A stretch of DNA of 64,000 nucleotides from assembly GCA_963839285.1 (NCBI GenBank), contig CAWIUN010000012.1:24309-88308 (forward strand), read 5' to 3'. Of the stretch, positions 1 to 8,203 are shown in pieces. The position numbers and the translations under genes were made by a program. Source of the DNA: DASSSQ01 sp963839285 (lineage in GTDB: Bacteria; Actinomycetota; Thermoleophilia; Gaiellales; Gaiellaceae). The notes under the pieces were generated by a model. That model did not search any database. It was given only the letters and a program-made list of their open reading frames with translations, and had not been told where the DNA came from. Numbering within the stretch: position 1 is the first letter of the stretch; each line of letters begins with the position of its first letter.

Positions 1-1540
1 GCCGAGGCGACCGTCGTCTCCGAGGACGGCGCCCCGCGCACCGAGCGGACGGTCTGCCTCTGGAACCCGCCGCTTCTCGACGAGGAGCTCGGCCTGCGCG
101 CGTCGGCGCTCGGCGAGGCCGCGCGGCTGCAGGCGGAGCTCGTCCGCCGCGGCCTGCGGACGCTCACCTTCGCCAAGAGCCGCAAGGCGGCGGAGCTCGT
201 GCACCGCTTCACGGCCGAGCGGCTGGGGGACGCCTCGCGGCTCTCGCCGTACCGCGCCGGCTACACGGCGGCCCAGCGGCGCGAGATCGAGCGGCGGCTG
301 CTCGAGGGCGAGCTGCTCGGCGTCTCGGCGACGAACGCGCTCGAGCTCGGGATCGACGTCGGCCTGCTCGACGCGGTCGTCTCGGTCGGCTTTCCGGGCA
401 CGGTCGCGAGCCTGCGCCAGCAGTGGGGCCGGGCCGGCCGCCGCGAGGCCGGGCTCGCGATCCTCGTCGCGAGCGAGGACGCGCTCGACCAGTTCTTCAT
501 GCGCGAGCCGGAGGCGCTCCTGCGGCGCCGCGTCGAGGCCGCCGTCCTCGACCACGCGAACCCGCGCGTCCTCGACGGCCACGTGCTCGCCGCCGCCTTC
601 GAGGCGCCGCTCGACGAGGGCGACGCCGCCACGCTCGGCCCGGAGGCGCTCGAGCGGGCCGCGGCCCTGCCGGAGCTCCGGCGCACGAAGGCCGGCTGGA
701 CCTGGACCGGCCGCGACTACCCCGCCGCGCGCACGGCGCTCCGCTCGGCGAGCACCGGCGCCTTCTCCGTCGTCGACGGCACGACCGGCGAGCCGCTCGG
801 CCTCGTCGAGTCCGAGCGCGCCTTCTCGACCGTCCACGAGGGCGCCGTCTACCTCCACCTCGGCGACCCGTACCTCGTCCGCGCGCTCGACCACGAGCGG
901 CGCGCGGCGCTCGTGACGCCGCACGAGGGCGACTGGTACACGCAGGCGAAGAAGGAGACGACGACCGAGATCGTGCGGCCGCTGCGCGAGGAGCGCCGCT
1001 GCGGCCTCGAGCTTTCCTTCGGCGAGGTCGCGGTCACCGAGCAGGTCGTCGGCTACCAGCGGAAGTCGATCCGGACGCAGGAGACGATCGACCTCGTCCC
1101 GCTGGAGCTGCCGCCGACGAGCTTCGAGACCGAGGCGGTCTGGTTCCTGCCCGAGCCGCGCCAGCTCGAGGGGATCGCGGAGATGCCGACGCTCGTCGCC
1201 TCGCTGCACGCGGCGGAGCACGCCCTGATCGCGTTGCTGCCGCTGCGGGCGATGTGCGACCGTTGGGACATCGGCGGGCTCTCGACCAACGTCCACCAGC
1301 AGACCGGCCGCCCGACCGTCTTCGTCTACGACGGCCACCCGGGCGGGGTCGGGATCACCGCGCGCGGCTTCGACGAGTTCGAGGGCTGGGCCGCCGACAC
1401 CGCCCGCCTGATCGCCGGCTGCCCGTGCGCCGACGGCTGCCCCTCCTGCGTCCAGAGCCCGAAGTGCGGCAACCTCAACGACCTGCTCGACAAGCGCGGC
1501 GCGCTCGACCCTGCTCGAGAGGCTGCTCGCCGATGCGTAG
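1..1540 (+). CDS. DEAD/DEAH-box helicase of the DUF1998 (MrfA/YprA-like) group, C-terminal part
   Basis: The frame is already open at base 1, so the start and the first helicase lobe lie outside the window. Visible are a second RecA lobe with a motif IV-like TFAKSRKAAE, motif V ATNALELGIDVG and motif VI QQWGRAGR, followed by a long C-terminal region ending in a cysteine cluster (CPCADGC, CPSC, KCGN, about 1426-1475). That cluster is typical of DUF1998 helicases, some of which act in DNA repair. Near 1507 the frame seems shifted by one extra base: dropping one base gives the natural ending TLLERLLADA and a TAG at 1538-1540, which overlaps the next ATG (1533). Without the correction the frame runs to 1584 with a less plausible tail. 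The family is clear; the exact role is not. Confidence 0.85.
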
Positions 1541-2016
1541 GGCGATGGCCTGGAGCGCGGTCGGCGCCGCCTACACGCTCCTGATCGGCTTCATGGTCGT
1601 GCTCGTGGTCGCGCTGACCGCCGCGATCGCCGACGGCTGGGCGCTGCGGCAGGCGGCCGAGCGGCACGAGGACGGAAGCCCGCGCTTCTCGCCGGACGGC
1701 TCGCAGATCGCCTGGATCCGGCACGACGACTCCGGCACGCAGCTCTGGGTGATGGCAGGCCGACGGCTCGGGCCAGCAGCCGCTCGGCCCGGCCGCCCGC
1801 TTCCGCTGGACGCGCGGCGGCGCGGCGCTGCTCTTCTCCAGGGGCGGCCCGCGCGTCTTCGTCGTGCAGCCGGAGGGCAGCCCGCCGGTCGCCGCCGGTC
1901 GCGCGCGGCTCGCGAAGCCGGCCCCGCGCGACCGCCGCGGCGGCCGGGTCGTCTTCGTCCGCGGCCACCGGCTCGTCCTGCGCCTGCCGGACGGCTCCGA
2001 GCGGGCGCTGACGTAG
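1533..2016 (+). CDS. TolB-like beta-propeller (PD40) membrane-anchored protein, frameshifted
   Basis: The ATG at 1533 overlaps the corrected stop of the helicase gene. Residues 6-32 form a hydrophobic signal or anchor segment. Next comes a PD40/TolB blade signature SPRFSPDGSQIAWIRH and LWVM. The frame then changes near 1757: with one base removed the protein continues ADGSGQQPLG, FRWTRGGAALLFSR and ends at TAG 2014-2016, about 160 residues. It would be exported with a partial propeller facing outwards. Such proteins are usually short accessory or binding modules; no enzymatic residue is visible. Function unknown. Confidence 0.6.
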
Positions 2017-2133
2017 GTGATCGAGTCGGCCACCGGTCGGAGGCTCGCGGAGAGCGGAAACGTCCGCATGGTCACGACCGCGCGCAACTCGCGCGATCGG
2101 CCAGGATCGCCGCGAACGGACGCTGCGGCACCT
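2017..2133. other. Short intergenic stretch between convergent genes
   Basis: This 117-bp gap separates the ends of the TolB-like gene (plus) and the LOG-like gene (minus). An open frame from GTG 2017 shows no domain or codon pattern I recognise, and there is no clear terminator hairpin. I see nothing supportable in it. Confidence 0.4.
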
Positions 2134-2577
2134 TCAGGCGAGCTGAGCGAGCGCCCGCTCGACCGCCTCGGCGGGCGTCGCGGCGGTCTCGACGCCCTCG
2201 ACGCGAAGGCCGGGCTCGAGCACGACGACCGGCCGGCCGAGCCGCTTCGCGAAGCCGATCTCCGCCAGGGTGCCCCAGCTGCCGCCGACGGCGATGACCG
2301 CGTCGCCCGAGGCTGCGACCGCGAGGTTGCGGGCGTGCCCGATCCCGGTGACGACGACGTGCTCGACCCACTCGGACGCGCCGGCGCGGCTCTCGCCGGG
2401 GAGGATCCCGATCGTCGTGCCGCCCGCCTGCCTGGCGCCCCGTGCCGCCGCGGCCATCACCTCGCCGCCGCCGCCCGTGACGACGGTGCAGCCGCGCCCG
2501 GCGAGCAGCCTGCCGACCTCCTCCGCCGCCGCCTCGTGGGCGGCGCCGCTCCCGATCACCGACACCTGGACCGCCAC
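2134..2577 (-). CDS. LOG-like / TIGR00725-type nucleotide-binding protein
   Basis: A 147-residue Rossmann-type protein. It begins VSVIGSGAA, has the loop VTGGGGEVMAAAARGA and the second signature GGSWGTLAEIGFA. In the LOG (lysine-decarboxylase-like) superfamily these GG..G.M and GG.GT..E loops bind the nucleotide phosphate and carry the catalytic Glu of cytokinin-riboside phosphoribohydrolases. This shorter TIGR00725-like subgroup is mostly uncharacterised, so no substrate is assigned. I chose the GTG at 2577 because it gives the family's usual short N-terminus just before VSVIG; the frame remains open far upstream without homology. Convergent with the TolB-like gene. Confidence 0.75.
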   Translation of the reverse strand: MAVQVSVIGSGAAHEAAAEEVGRLLAGRGCTVVTGGGGEVMAAAARGARQAGGTTIGILPGESRAGASEWVEHVVVTGIGHARNLAVAASGDAVIAVGGSWGTLAEIGFAKRLGRPVVVLEPGLRVEGVETAATPAEAVERALAQLA

Positions 2578-2626
2578 CCGGCGATTGTCGCGCAACCGGT
2601 CGCGCCGCTCCCGCGTTGACCGAGTG

Positions 2627-3082
2627 ATGGACGTCGCCTTCGTGGCAGTGCGCAACGTCTCGATCGCCCTCGCGGGCGGGCTCTGGGTCGCCTCCCTGCT
2701 CTGGGTGGTCGCCGACGCCCGCGCCCGGCTCGTGCGCCCCCGGCGCATCCACCTGACGACCGCGGCCGCCGCGCTCCTCCCCTTCGTCGGCGTGCTCGGC
2801 TGGGTCGTCGTCCGGCCGCCGGAGACGCTCGAGGAGCGGCGCGAGCGCAAGCTCCGCCGGCGCGCGTTCGAGCGCGCGGTGCGGGAGGGCGCCTGCGCCA
2901 ACTGCGGCACGGAGGTCGAGGACGACTTCCTCTGCTGCCCCCGCTGCGGCCTGAAGGTGCGCAACCAGTGCGGCGAGTGCGGCAAGCTCGTCGAGCTGAC
3001 CTGGCGCGCCTGCCCGCACTGCGGCGGCAGGGTCGAGCGCACCGAGCCGGCCGCGTTCGCCGAGGCCGCGAGAAGCGCCTAG
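2627..3082 (+). CDS. Membrane-anchored double zinc-ribbon protein
   Basis: 151 residues. Two hydrophobic segments (about residues 8-27 and 45-63) are followed by a basic stretch and then four CxxC pairs, CANCG, CCPRCG, CGECG and CPHCG, spaced as two zinc ribbons. The ribbons should face the cytoplasm. Proteins of this kind in Gram-positive bacteria often anchor a metal-binding or adaptor domain to the membrane; no activity can be deduced. The ATG at 2627 is preceded directly by a GTG (2624) that could also serve. It lies 9 bp before the 3' end of the convergent ABC permease gene. Confidence 0.6.
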   Translation: MDVAFVAVRNVSIALAGGLWVASLLWVVADARARLVRPRRIHLTTAAAALLPFVGVLGWVVVRPPETLEERRERKLRRRAFERAVREGACANCGTEVEDDFLCCPRCGLKVRNQCGECGKLVELTWRACPHCGGRVERTEPAAFAEAARSA

Positions 3083-3091
3083 ATCGAGCCT

Positions 3092-3829
3092 CTACGGCGT
3101 CCGGCGGCGCAGCGTCAGGGCGCCGAGCGCGAGCGCGACGACGGCCGCGCCCAGGACGACCGCCGCGTCGCGCCAGACAGCGCCGCCCGTCTCGCCGAGC
3201 GTGGCCGTCCGGTGGAGGGCGTCGTAGGCGTAGGTCAGCGGCAGCCCCCAGGAGACCCAGTCGAGCAGGTCGGCCATGCGCTCGCGCGGCACGAGCAGGC
3301 CGCAGAGGAGCAGCTGCGGGAAGACGAAGGCCGGCAGGAACTGCACCGCCTGGAACTCGCTGCGCGCGAAGGCGCTCGTGAAGAGGCCGAGGGACATCCC
3401 GAGCACCGCGTTCAGGACCGCGATCCCGATCACGACCCAGAGCGGCCCGACGACGGCGAGCCCGAGCAGGCCGAAGGCGACGCCGCAGACGACGAGCGCC
3501 TGCACGACGGCGACCGCCGCGAACGCGATCCCGTAGCCGGCCAGGACGTCGAGCTTCGCGAGCGGCAGCGTCATCAGCCGCTCGAGCGTCCCCGAGGTGC
3601 GCTCGCGCAGCACGCCGATCGAGCCGACGACGAACATGGTCATGAACGGGAAGATCCCGACGAGCGGGCCGCCGATCCGGTCGAAGGTCTGCTCCTGGCC
3701 GACGAAGACGTACTTGAAGAGCGTCAGCAGGAGCGGCGGGACGCCGAAGAGGAGCGCCAGCGTCCGCGGGTCGTGCCGCAGCTGCCGCAGCACCCGCTCG
3801 GTGACCGCGAGGGTGACCCGCGGGGTCAC
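3092..3829 (-). CDS. ABC-2 type transporter permease
   Basis: 245 residues with the ABC-2 layout: a short cytoplasmic N-terminus (RQLRHDPRTLALLFGVPP), a first membrane segment, a large outer loop near VFVGQEQTFDRIGG, then five further hydrophobic segments. The stretch LRERTSGTLERLMTLPL is the classical ABC-2 signature. It partners the ATPase encoded just upstream, whose stop overlaps this start by 4 bp, so the two are translationally coupled. These exporters move drugs, lipids or polysaccharides outward; the substrate cannot be read from sequence. Confidence 0.88.
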   Translation of the reverse strand: MTPRVTLAVTERVLRQLRHDPRTLALLFGVPPLLLTLFKYVFVGQEQTFDRIGGPLVGIFPFMTMFVVGSIGVLRERTSGTLERLMTLPLAKLDVLAGYGIAFAAVAVVQALVVCGVAFGLLGLAVVGPLWVVIGIAVLNAVLGMSLGLFTSAFARSEFQAVQFLPAFVFPQLLLCGLLVPRERMADLLDWVSWGLPLTYAYDALHRTATLGETGGAVWRDAAVVLGAAVVALALGALTLRRRTP

Positions 3830-4542
3830 GCCGCCCCGTCCTCGAGCAGCGCCAGGAAGGCCGAGTCGAGGTCGCCGGCGCCGGTGCGGGCGAGCAGCGC
3901 GGCGGGCGGCTCGACCGCGAGCACGTCGCCCTCGCGCAGCAGCACGAGCGAGGCGCAGCGGGAGGCCTCGTCCATCACGTGGCTCGAGACGAGCAGCGTC
4001 ACGCCCTCCTCGCCGAGCCGGTTGAACGTGTCCCAGAGGTCGCGCCGCAGCACCGGGTCGAGCCCGACCGTCGGCTCGTCGAGCACGAGCAGCTCCGGCT
4101 CGCCGAGCAGGGCGGTCGCGAGCGAGACGCGCGAGAGCTGGCCGCCCGAGAGCCGCCGCACCTCGCGGCCCGCGTACTCCTCCAGGTCGACGACCGCGAG
4201 CGCCCGCTCGACCGCGCCCCGGCCCGCGCCGAGCACGCGCGCGAAGAAGCGCAGGTTCTCGCGCACGCTCAGCTCGGCGTAGACGGCCGGCGACTGGGTC
4301 ACGTAGCCGACGCGCGAGCGGAGCGCCGGCGAGCCCGCGGGCAGGCCGAGCACCTCGACCTCGCCGCCGGCGACGACCTGGACGCCGACGATCGCGCGCA
4401 TCAGCGTCGACTTGCCCGACCCGCTCGGGCCGAGCAGCCCGGTGACGGCGCCGCGCTCGATCCGCAGCGAGATGCCGTGCAGCACCTCCCGGCCGCCGCG
4501 GCGGACGCGGAGACCGCGCACGTCGATCGCCGGCCCGTCCAT
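3826..4542 (-). CDS. ABC transporter ATP-binding protein (drug/daunorubicin-exporter type)
   Basis: 238 residues with Walker A GPSGSGKST, Q-loop GYVTQSP, signature LSGGQLSRVSLA, Walker B LLVLDEPTVGLDP and H-loop SSHVMDE. The order and the C-terminal extension match the ABC-2 exporter ATPase class. ATG at 4542. It energises the permease at 3092-3829. Its start lies only 12 bp from the start of the divergent NADH dehydrogenase gene. On its own strand TAGGCT (4555-4550) followed by 7 nt leads straight to the ATG, suggesting a leaderless transcript. Confidence 0.92.
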   Translation of the reverse strand: MDGPAIDVRGLRVRRGGREVLHGISLRIERGAVTGLLGPSGSGKSTLMRAIVGVQVVAGGEVEVLGLPAGSPALRSRVGYVTQSPAVYAELSVRENLRFFARVLGAGRGAVERALAVVDLEEYAGREVRRLSGGQLSRVSLATALLGEPELLVLDEPTVGLDPVLRRDLWDTFNRLGEEGVTLLVSSHVMDEASRCASLVLLREGDVLAVEPPAALLARTGAGDLDSAFLALLEDGAA

Positions 4543-4557
4543 ACTTGGGAGCCTATG
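4540..4557. promoter_or_regulatory. Overlapping divergent leaderless promoters (ABC ATPase / NADH dehydrogenase)
   Basis: The two start codons are separated by 12 bp (4543-4554). On the minus strand TAGGCT (4555-4550), 7 nt, then ATG at 4542. On the plus strand TACTTG (4542-4547), 7 nt, then ATG at 4555. Each minus-10-like element includes part of the other gene's start codon, so simultaneous initiation should be sterically excluded. The plus-strand box lacks the final T of TANNNT, so that half is weaker evidence. Confidence 0.45.
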
Positions 4558-5817
4558 ACGGCGGTCGAGCGCACGGCACGTGGTGGAACGCTGATCCTCG
4601 GCGGCGGCTTCGCGGGCGGCTACGTGGCGCGGCTGCTCCGCGAGCGCGGCGCGACGGTCGTCAGCCCCGAGAACTTCATGCTCTACACGCCGATGCTGCC
4701 CGAGGCGGCGTCGGGGACGCTCGAGCCGCGCCACGTCGTCGTCCCGCTGCGCGCGATGGCGCCGCACGCGGAGCTCCTGCTCGGCGAGGCGTGCACGCTC
4801 GACGAGGAGCGCAAGCTGGTCGAGGTCGACACCGCCGCCGGCCGCCAGGCGATCCGCTACGAGCGGCTCGTGCTCGCGCTCGGAGCGGTGCCGCGGACGC
4901 TGCCGATCCCCGGCCTCGCCGAGCACGCCTGCTCCTTCAAGTCGCTCGCGGACGCGATCGCGCTCCGCAACCACGTGCTCCGCCAGCTCGAGGCCGCCGA
5001 CGCGGAGGCCGACCACGACGCGGCGCGGAAGCACCTCTCGTTCGTCTTCGTCGGCGCCGGCTACGCGGGCGTCGAGGCGCTCGCCGAGCTCGCCGACCTC
5101 GTCCGCGACGCGCTCCGGCTCTACCCCGGCCTGCGCGACGTGCCCCAGCGCTGGGTGCTCGTCGACATGGCGCCGAAGATCCTGCCGGAGATCCCGTCGC
5201 GCCTCGGCGAGTACGCCGACCGGGAGCTCCGCTCGCGCGGGGTCGAGATCCACGTGGAGACGAAGCTCGACTCGGTCGAGGAGCAGGCCGCCGTGCTCTC
5301 CGACGGCACCCGGATCGAGACGAAGACCGTCGTCTGGACCGCGGGGGTGAAGGCGAACCCGCTGCTCGGCGCCTGGGGCATGCCGCTCGACGACCGCGGC
5401 CGCGTCGTCGTCGACGGGACGCTGCGGGTCGAGGGCCGGGACGACGTCTGGTCGCTCGGCGACTGCGCCCGCGTCCCGAACGCGGCGGCCGGCGGCAGGC
5501 CCGACCCGCCGACCTGCCAGCACGCGCTCCGGCAGGCGCGGCGGCTCGCGAAGAACCTCGTCGGCGACCCGCGGCCCTACCGCTACCGGATGCTCGGCCA
5601 GGTGGCGACGCTCGGCCGCTACAAGGGCGTCGCGGACGTGCTCGGCCTCGGCCTGCGCGGCTTCCCCGCCTGGTGGGTGACGCGCAGCTACCACCTCTAC
5701 CAGCTGCCGCTGCTGCAGCGGAAGCTGCGCGTCGTCGTCGACTGGACCGTCTCGCTCGCCTTCCGCCGCGACACCGCCGAGCTCGGGACGCTCGGCCACC
5801 CCGAGCGGCTCGACTGA
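4555..5817 (+). CDS. Type II NADH dehydrogenase / NAD(P)-FAD oxidoreductase
   Basis: 420 residues. An N-terminal FAD-binding fold LILGGGFAGGYVARLL, a second dinucleotide fold FVFVGAGYAGVEALAEL (NADH), and the C-terminal FAD signature VWSLGDCARVP, followed by a membrane-associating tail with aromatic and basic residues (WWVTRSYHLYQLPLLQRKLR). This is the NDH-2 plan: transfer of electrons from NADH to membrane quinone without proton pumping. Start ATG 4555 as it places the FAD fold close to the N-terminus. A related ferredoxin- or sulfide-quinone reductase is less likely because the conserved cysteines of sulfide:quinone reductases are not evident. Confidence 0.85.
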   Translation: MTAVERTARGGTLILGGGFAGGYVARLLRERGATVVSPENFMLYTPMLPEAASGTLEPRHVVVPLRAMAPHAELLLGEACTLDEERKLVEVDTAAGRQAIRYERLVLALGAVPRTLPIPGLAEHACSFKSLADAIALRNHVLRQLEAADAEADHDAARKHLSFVFVGAGYAGVEALAELADLVRDALRLYPGLRDVPQRWVLVDMAPKILPEIPSRLGEYADRELRSRGVEIHVETKLDSVEEQAAVLSDGTRIETKTVVWTAGVKANPLLGAWGMPLDDRGRVVVDGTLRVEGRDDVWSLGDCARVPNAAAGGRPDPPTCQHALRQARRLAKNLVGDPRPYRYRMLGQVATLGRYKGVADVLGLGLRGFPAWWVTRSYHLYQLPLLQRKLRVVVDWTVSLAFRRDTAELGTLGHPERLD

Positions 5818-5844
5818 CCGGCCCGCTCGCCGGCCTCCACGAAC

Positions 5845-5890
5845 GCTGAACCGACGCTTCACGCGCGCTCAACACGCTGCGCTCTAGCGT
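5845..5890 (+). promoter_or_regulatory. PHO-box-like triple 11-bp direct repeat with adjoining minus-10
   Basis: Three consecutive 11-nt units lie in exact register: GCTGAACCGAC (5845-5855), GCTTCACGCGC (5856-5866) and GCTCAACACGC (5867-5877). All share GCT at positions 1-3 and AC at positions 6-7. A minus-10-like TAGCGT follows at 5885-5890 and the ATG 7 nt later at 5898. The repeats cover the minus-35 position, the geometry of PhoP/PhoB-activated promoters, and actinobacterial PHO boxes are 11-nt direct repeat units. The downstream gene is a secreted phosphoesterase, which fits. PhoP binding itself is inferred. Confidence 0.5.
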
Positions 5891-5897
5891 CCGGGCG

Positions 5898-7330
5898 ATG
5901 CGACGCCTCCTCCTCCCGGCAGCGGCGGTGCTGATCGCCGCCGCGGCCGCCTTCGCGGTCGCGGCCGCGCTCCCGCGCGGCGGCGGCCGGGCGATGCGCG
6001 CGCCTGCCGGGCCGACCGGCATCCACAAGATCCGGCACGTGATCGTGATCATGCAGGAGAACCGCTCCTTCGACTCCTACTTCGGCACCTACCCGGGAGC
6101 CGACGGGATCCCGATGCTCCGAGGCGAGCCGGCGGTCTGCGTGCCCGACCCCGCGGAGGGCACCTGCGTCCGCCCCTACCACGACCCCGGGACCGGAACG
6201 GCGGCGGCCCGCACGACCACACCGACGCCGTCCGCGACGTCGACCACGGCCTGATGGACGGCTTCGTCGCCCGCGCCCGCGCCGGCCGGCGGCTCGCCTG
6301 CATCAAGCTCGACGCCCCGAGCTGCAGCTACGACCCGCGCACCCCGGACGTGCTGGGCTACCACGACCGCCGCGAGCTGGCGAACTACTGGGCCTACGCG
6401 GATCACTTCGTCCTCCAGGACCACATGTTCCAGCCGGACACGTCCTGGAGCCTGCCCGCGCACCTCGACCTGGTCAGCGGCTGGTCGGCCCGCTGCAGCC
6501 GGCGCGGCGACCCGGCGAGCTGCGTGAACGCGATCCAGAGCCCGGTCTCGCCGCCCGGCGAGCCGCAGAACCGGAGCGGCGAGATCCCCGACTACGCCTG
6601 GACCGATCTCACCTACCTCCTGCATCGCAACCACGTCGGCTGGCGCTACTACGTCGCGGCCGGGAGCGAGCCCGACTGCCGCGACGCCGGGTACGCCTGC
6701 CCGCGCGTCGCGCAGAACGCGCGCACGCCCGGGATCTGGAACCCGCTGCCCTGGTTCGACACGGTCCGCCGCGACGGCCAGCGGCGGGACGTGGCCCCGC
6801 TCCGCGCCTTCCTCGCCGCGGCGCGGCGGGGGACGCTGCCCGCGGTCTCCTGGGTGACGCCCTCGCAGCGCTTCAGCGAGCACCCGCCGGCGCTCGTCAG
6901 CGCCGGCCAGGCGTACGTGACCCGGCTCGTGAACGCGGTCATGCGCGGCCCCGACTGGCGCTCGACGGCGATCTTCCTCGCCTGGGACGACTGGGGCGGC
7001 TTCTACGACCACGTCCGGCCGCCGCGCGTCGACGTGAACGGCTACGGGCTGCGCGTCCCTGCGCTCGTGATCAGCCCCTGGGCGCGGCGGGGCTACGTCG
7101 ACCACCAGGTGCTCTCGTTCGACGCCTACCTGAAGTTCATCGAGGACGACTTCCTCGGCGGCGCCCGGCTCGACCCGCGCACGGACGGGCGGCCGGACCC
7201 GCGGCCGGACGTGCGCGAGCGCGCGGCGATCCTCGGCGACCTGCGCCTCGACTTCGACTTCTCGCAGACGCCGCAGCGGCCGCTGCTCCTGAAGCCGTAC
7301 CCGCACGGGCGGCCGGGGGCCTGGGCCTAG
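5898..7330 (+). CDS. Secreted phosphoesterase (phospholipase C / acid phosphatase family), one frameshift
   Basis: Signal peptide (MRRLLLPAAAVLIAAAAAF), then the family hallmark IRHVIVIMQENRSFDSYFGTYPGADG. Near 6190 one base appears to be missing; restoring it joins YHDPGD to RNGGGPHDHTD in the second frame, which runs to 7330. Later landmarks are DHFVLQDHMFQPD, TSWSLPAHLDLVSG and FLAWDDWGGFYDHV, the metal- and phosphate-binding segments of PF04185 enzymes. Members hydrolyse phosphomonoesters or phospholipids outside the cell, for phosphate scavenging. The putative PHO box upstream supports phosphate control. The stop shares a CTAG with the convergent NIF3-like gene. Confidence 0.82.
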
Positions 7331-8194
7331 CGCGGGCCCGTTCTCGGCGAAGCGCGCGGGCAGGCCGCGGCGGCGGAACCAGTCGAGCATCGCCAGCTGC
7401 GGCGGCCGCTCGGTGCCGTAGTGGGTCGCGTCGATCGCGGAGATCGTCGCCGCCTCGGCCGCGCGGCGGAAGGCGCGGTTCACCTCCTGCACGAAGGGGA
7501 CGTCGCAGTAGGTGCCCGCGTTGCCGCTGACGAAGGTGTCGCAGCCGCGCGCGAGCGCCGCCTCGAGCGTCTCGACGTCGGCGCCGCCGCCCGCGACGAC
7601 GGCGACGCGGCCGGCGAACTCGTGCCCGCGCAGGACGACGTGCACCGGGATGTCGTCGCCGAGGAAGTCGCGGATCCGGGCGACGAGCCCCTCGAGGGTC
7701 AGCTCGCTCGTGCCGCTGACCGCCGCGCCGCCCGGCAGCCCCTCGTCGATCGGCAGGTACTCCTCGAGGTCCTCGAGCCCGATCCCCTGCGCGAGCAGGC
7801 GCGACGGCGAGATCCGCGGATGCTGGTCGAGCGGCGCGTGCACGTGGTAGAAGCTGCACCCCTTCGCCCGCAGCGCCTCGAAGCTCGACCGCGCCAGCGG
7901 CAGGAAGCCCGGGCGGTCGGCGAAGTCGACCGGGTGCTCCGAGAAGAGGAGCGTCCGCGGCTCGAGCTCCTCGATCACGGCGTCGCCGGGGAAGACGCAG
8001 GTGACGACCTCGTCGACCTCCTCGCCGCCGCGCACCATCAGCCCGTTCCAGCGCTCCGGGTAGGCGGGCTCGACGAACGCGCGCCAGTAGGGATCGGGAT
8101 AGACGAGCTCGAAGACCCCCGACCAGTCGTCCCGGCTGACCAGGTCGACGCGGAACTCGGCATCGAGGTCGCCGCAGAGCTCGTCCAGGCGCAT
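7327..8194 (-). CDS. NIF3-like dinuclear metal-centre protein
   Basis: About 288 residues. Features of the NIF3/DUF34 family: FYHVHAPLDQHP (first metal His residues), HEFAGRVAVVAGGGAD and CDTFVSGNAGTY in the middle, and a C-terminal THYGTERPPQLAMLDWF carrying the second His and Glu ligands. The family binds two metal ions; some members are called GTP cyclohydrolase 1 type 2, but the general function is unsettled. The frame stays open far past the natural end, overlapping the phosphoesterase gene by over 1 kb. A one-base excess at about 7330 would give the family-like ending FAENGP and a stop at 7327-7329, so I end it there. Confidence 0.7.
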
Positions 8195-8203
8195 CGGCGA
8201 AGC

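Noticed and set aside
2017..2133. A gene starting at GTG 2017 immediately after the TolB-like stop
   Set aside because: The frame runs antisense through the LOG-like gene and its residues show no domain or hydrophobic pattern.
6176..7326. C-terminal extension of the NIF3-like protein by about 380 residues
   Set aside because: It would overlap the phosphoesterase gene on the opposite strand almost completely and is Arg/Val/Asp-rich shadow sequence; the NIF3 family ends where the metal motif ends.
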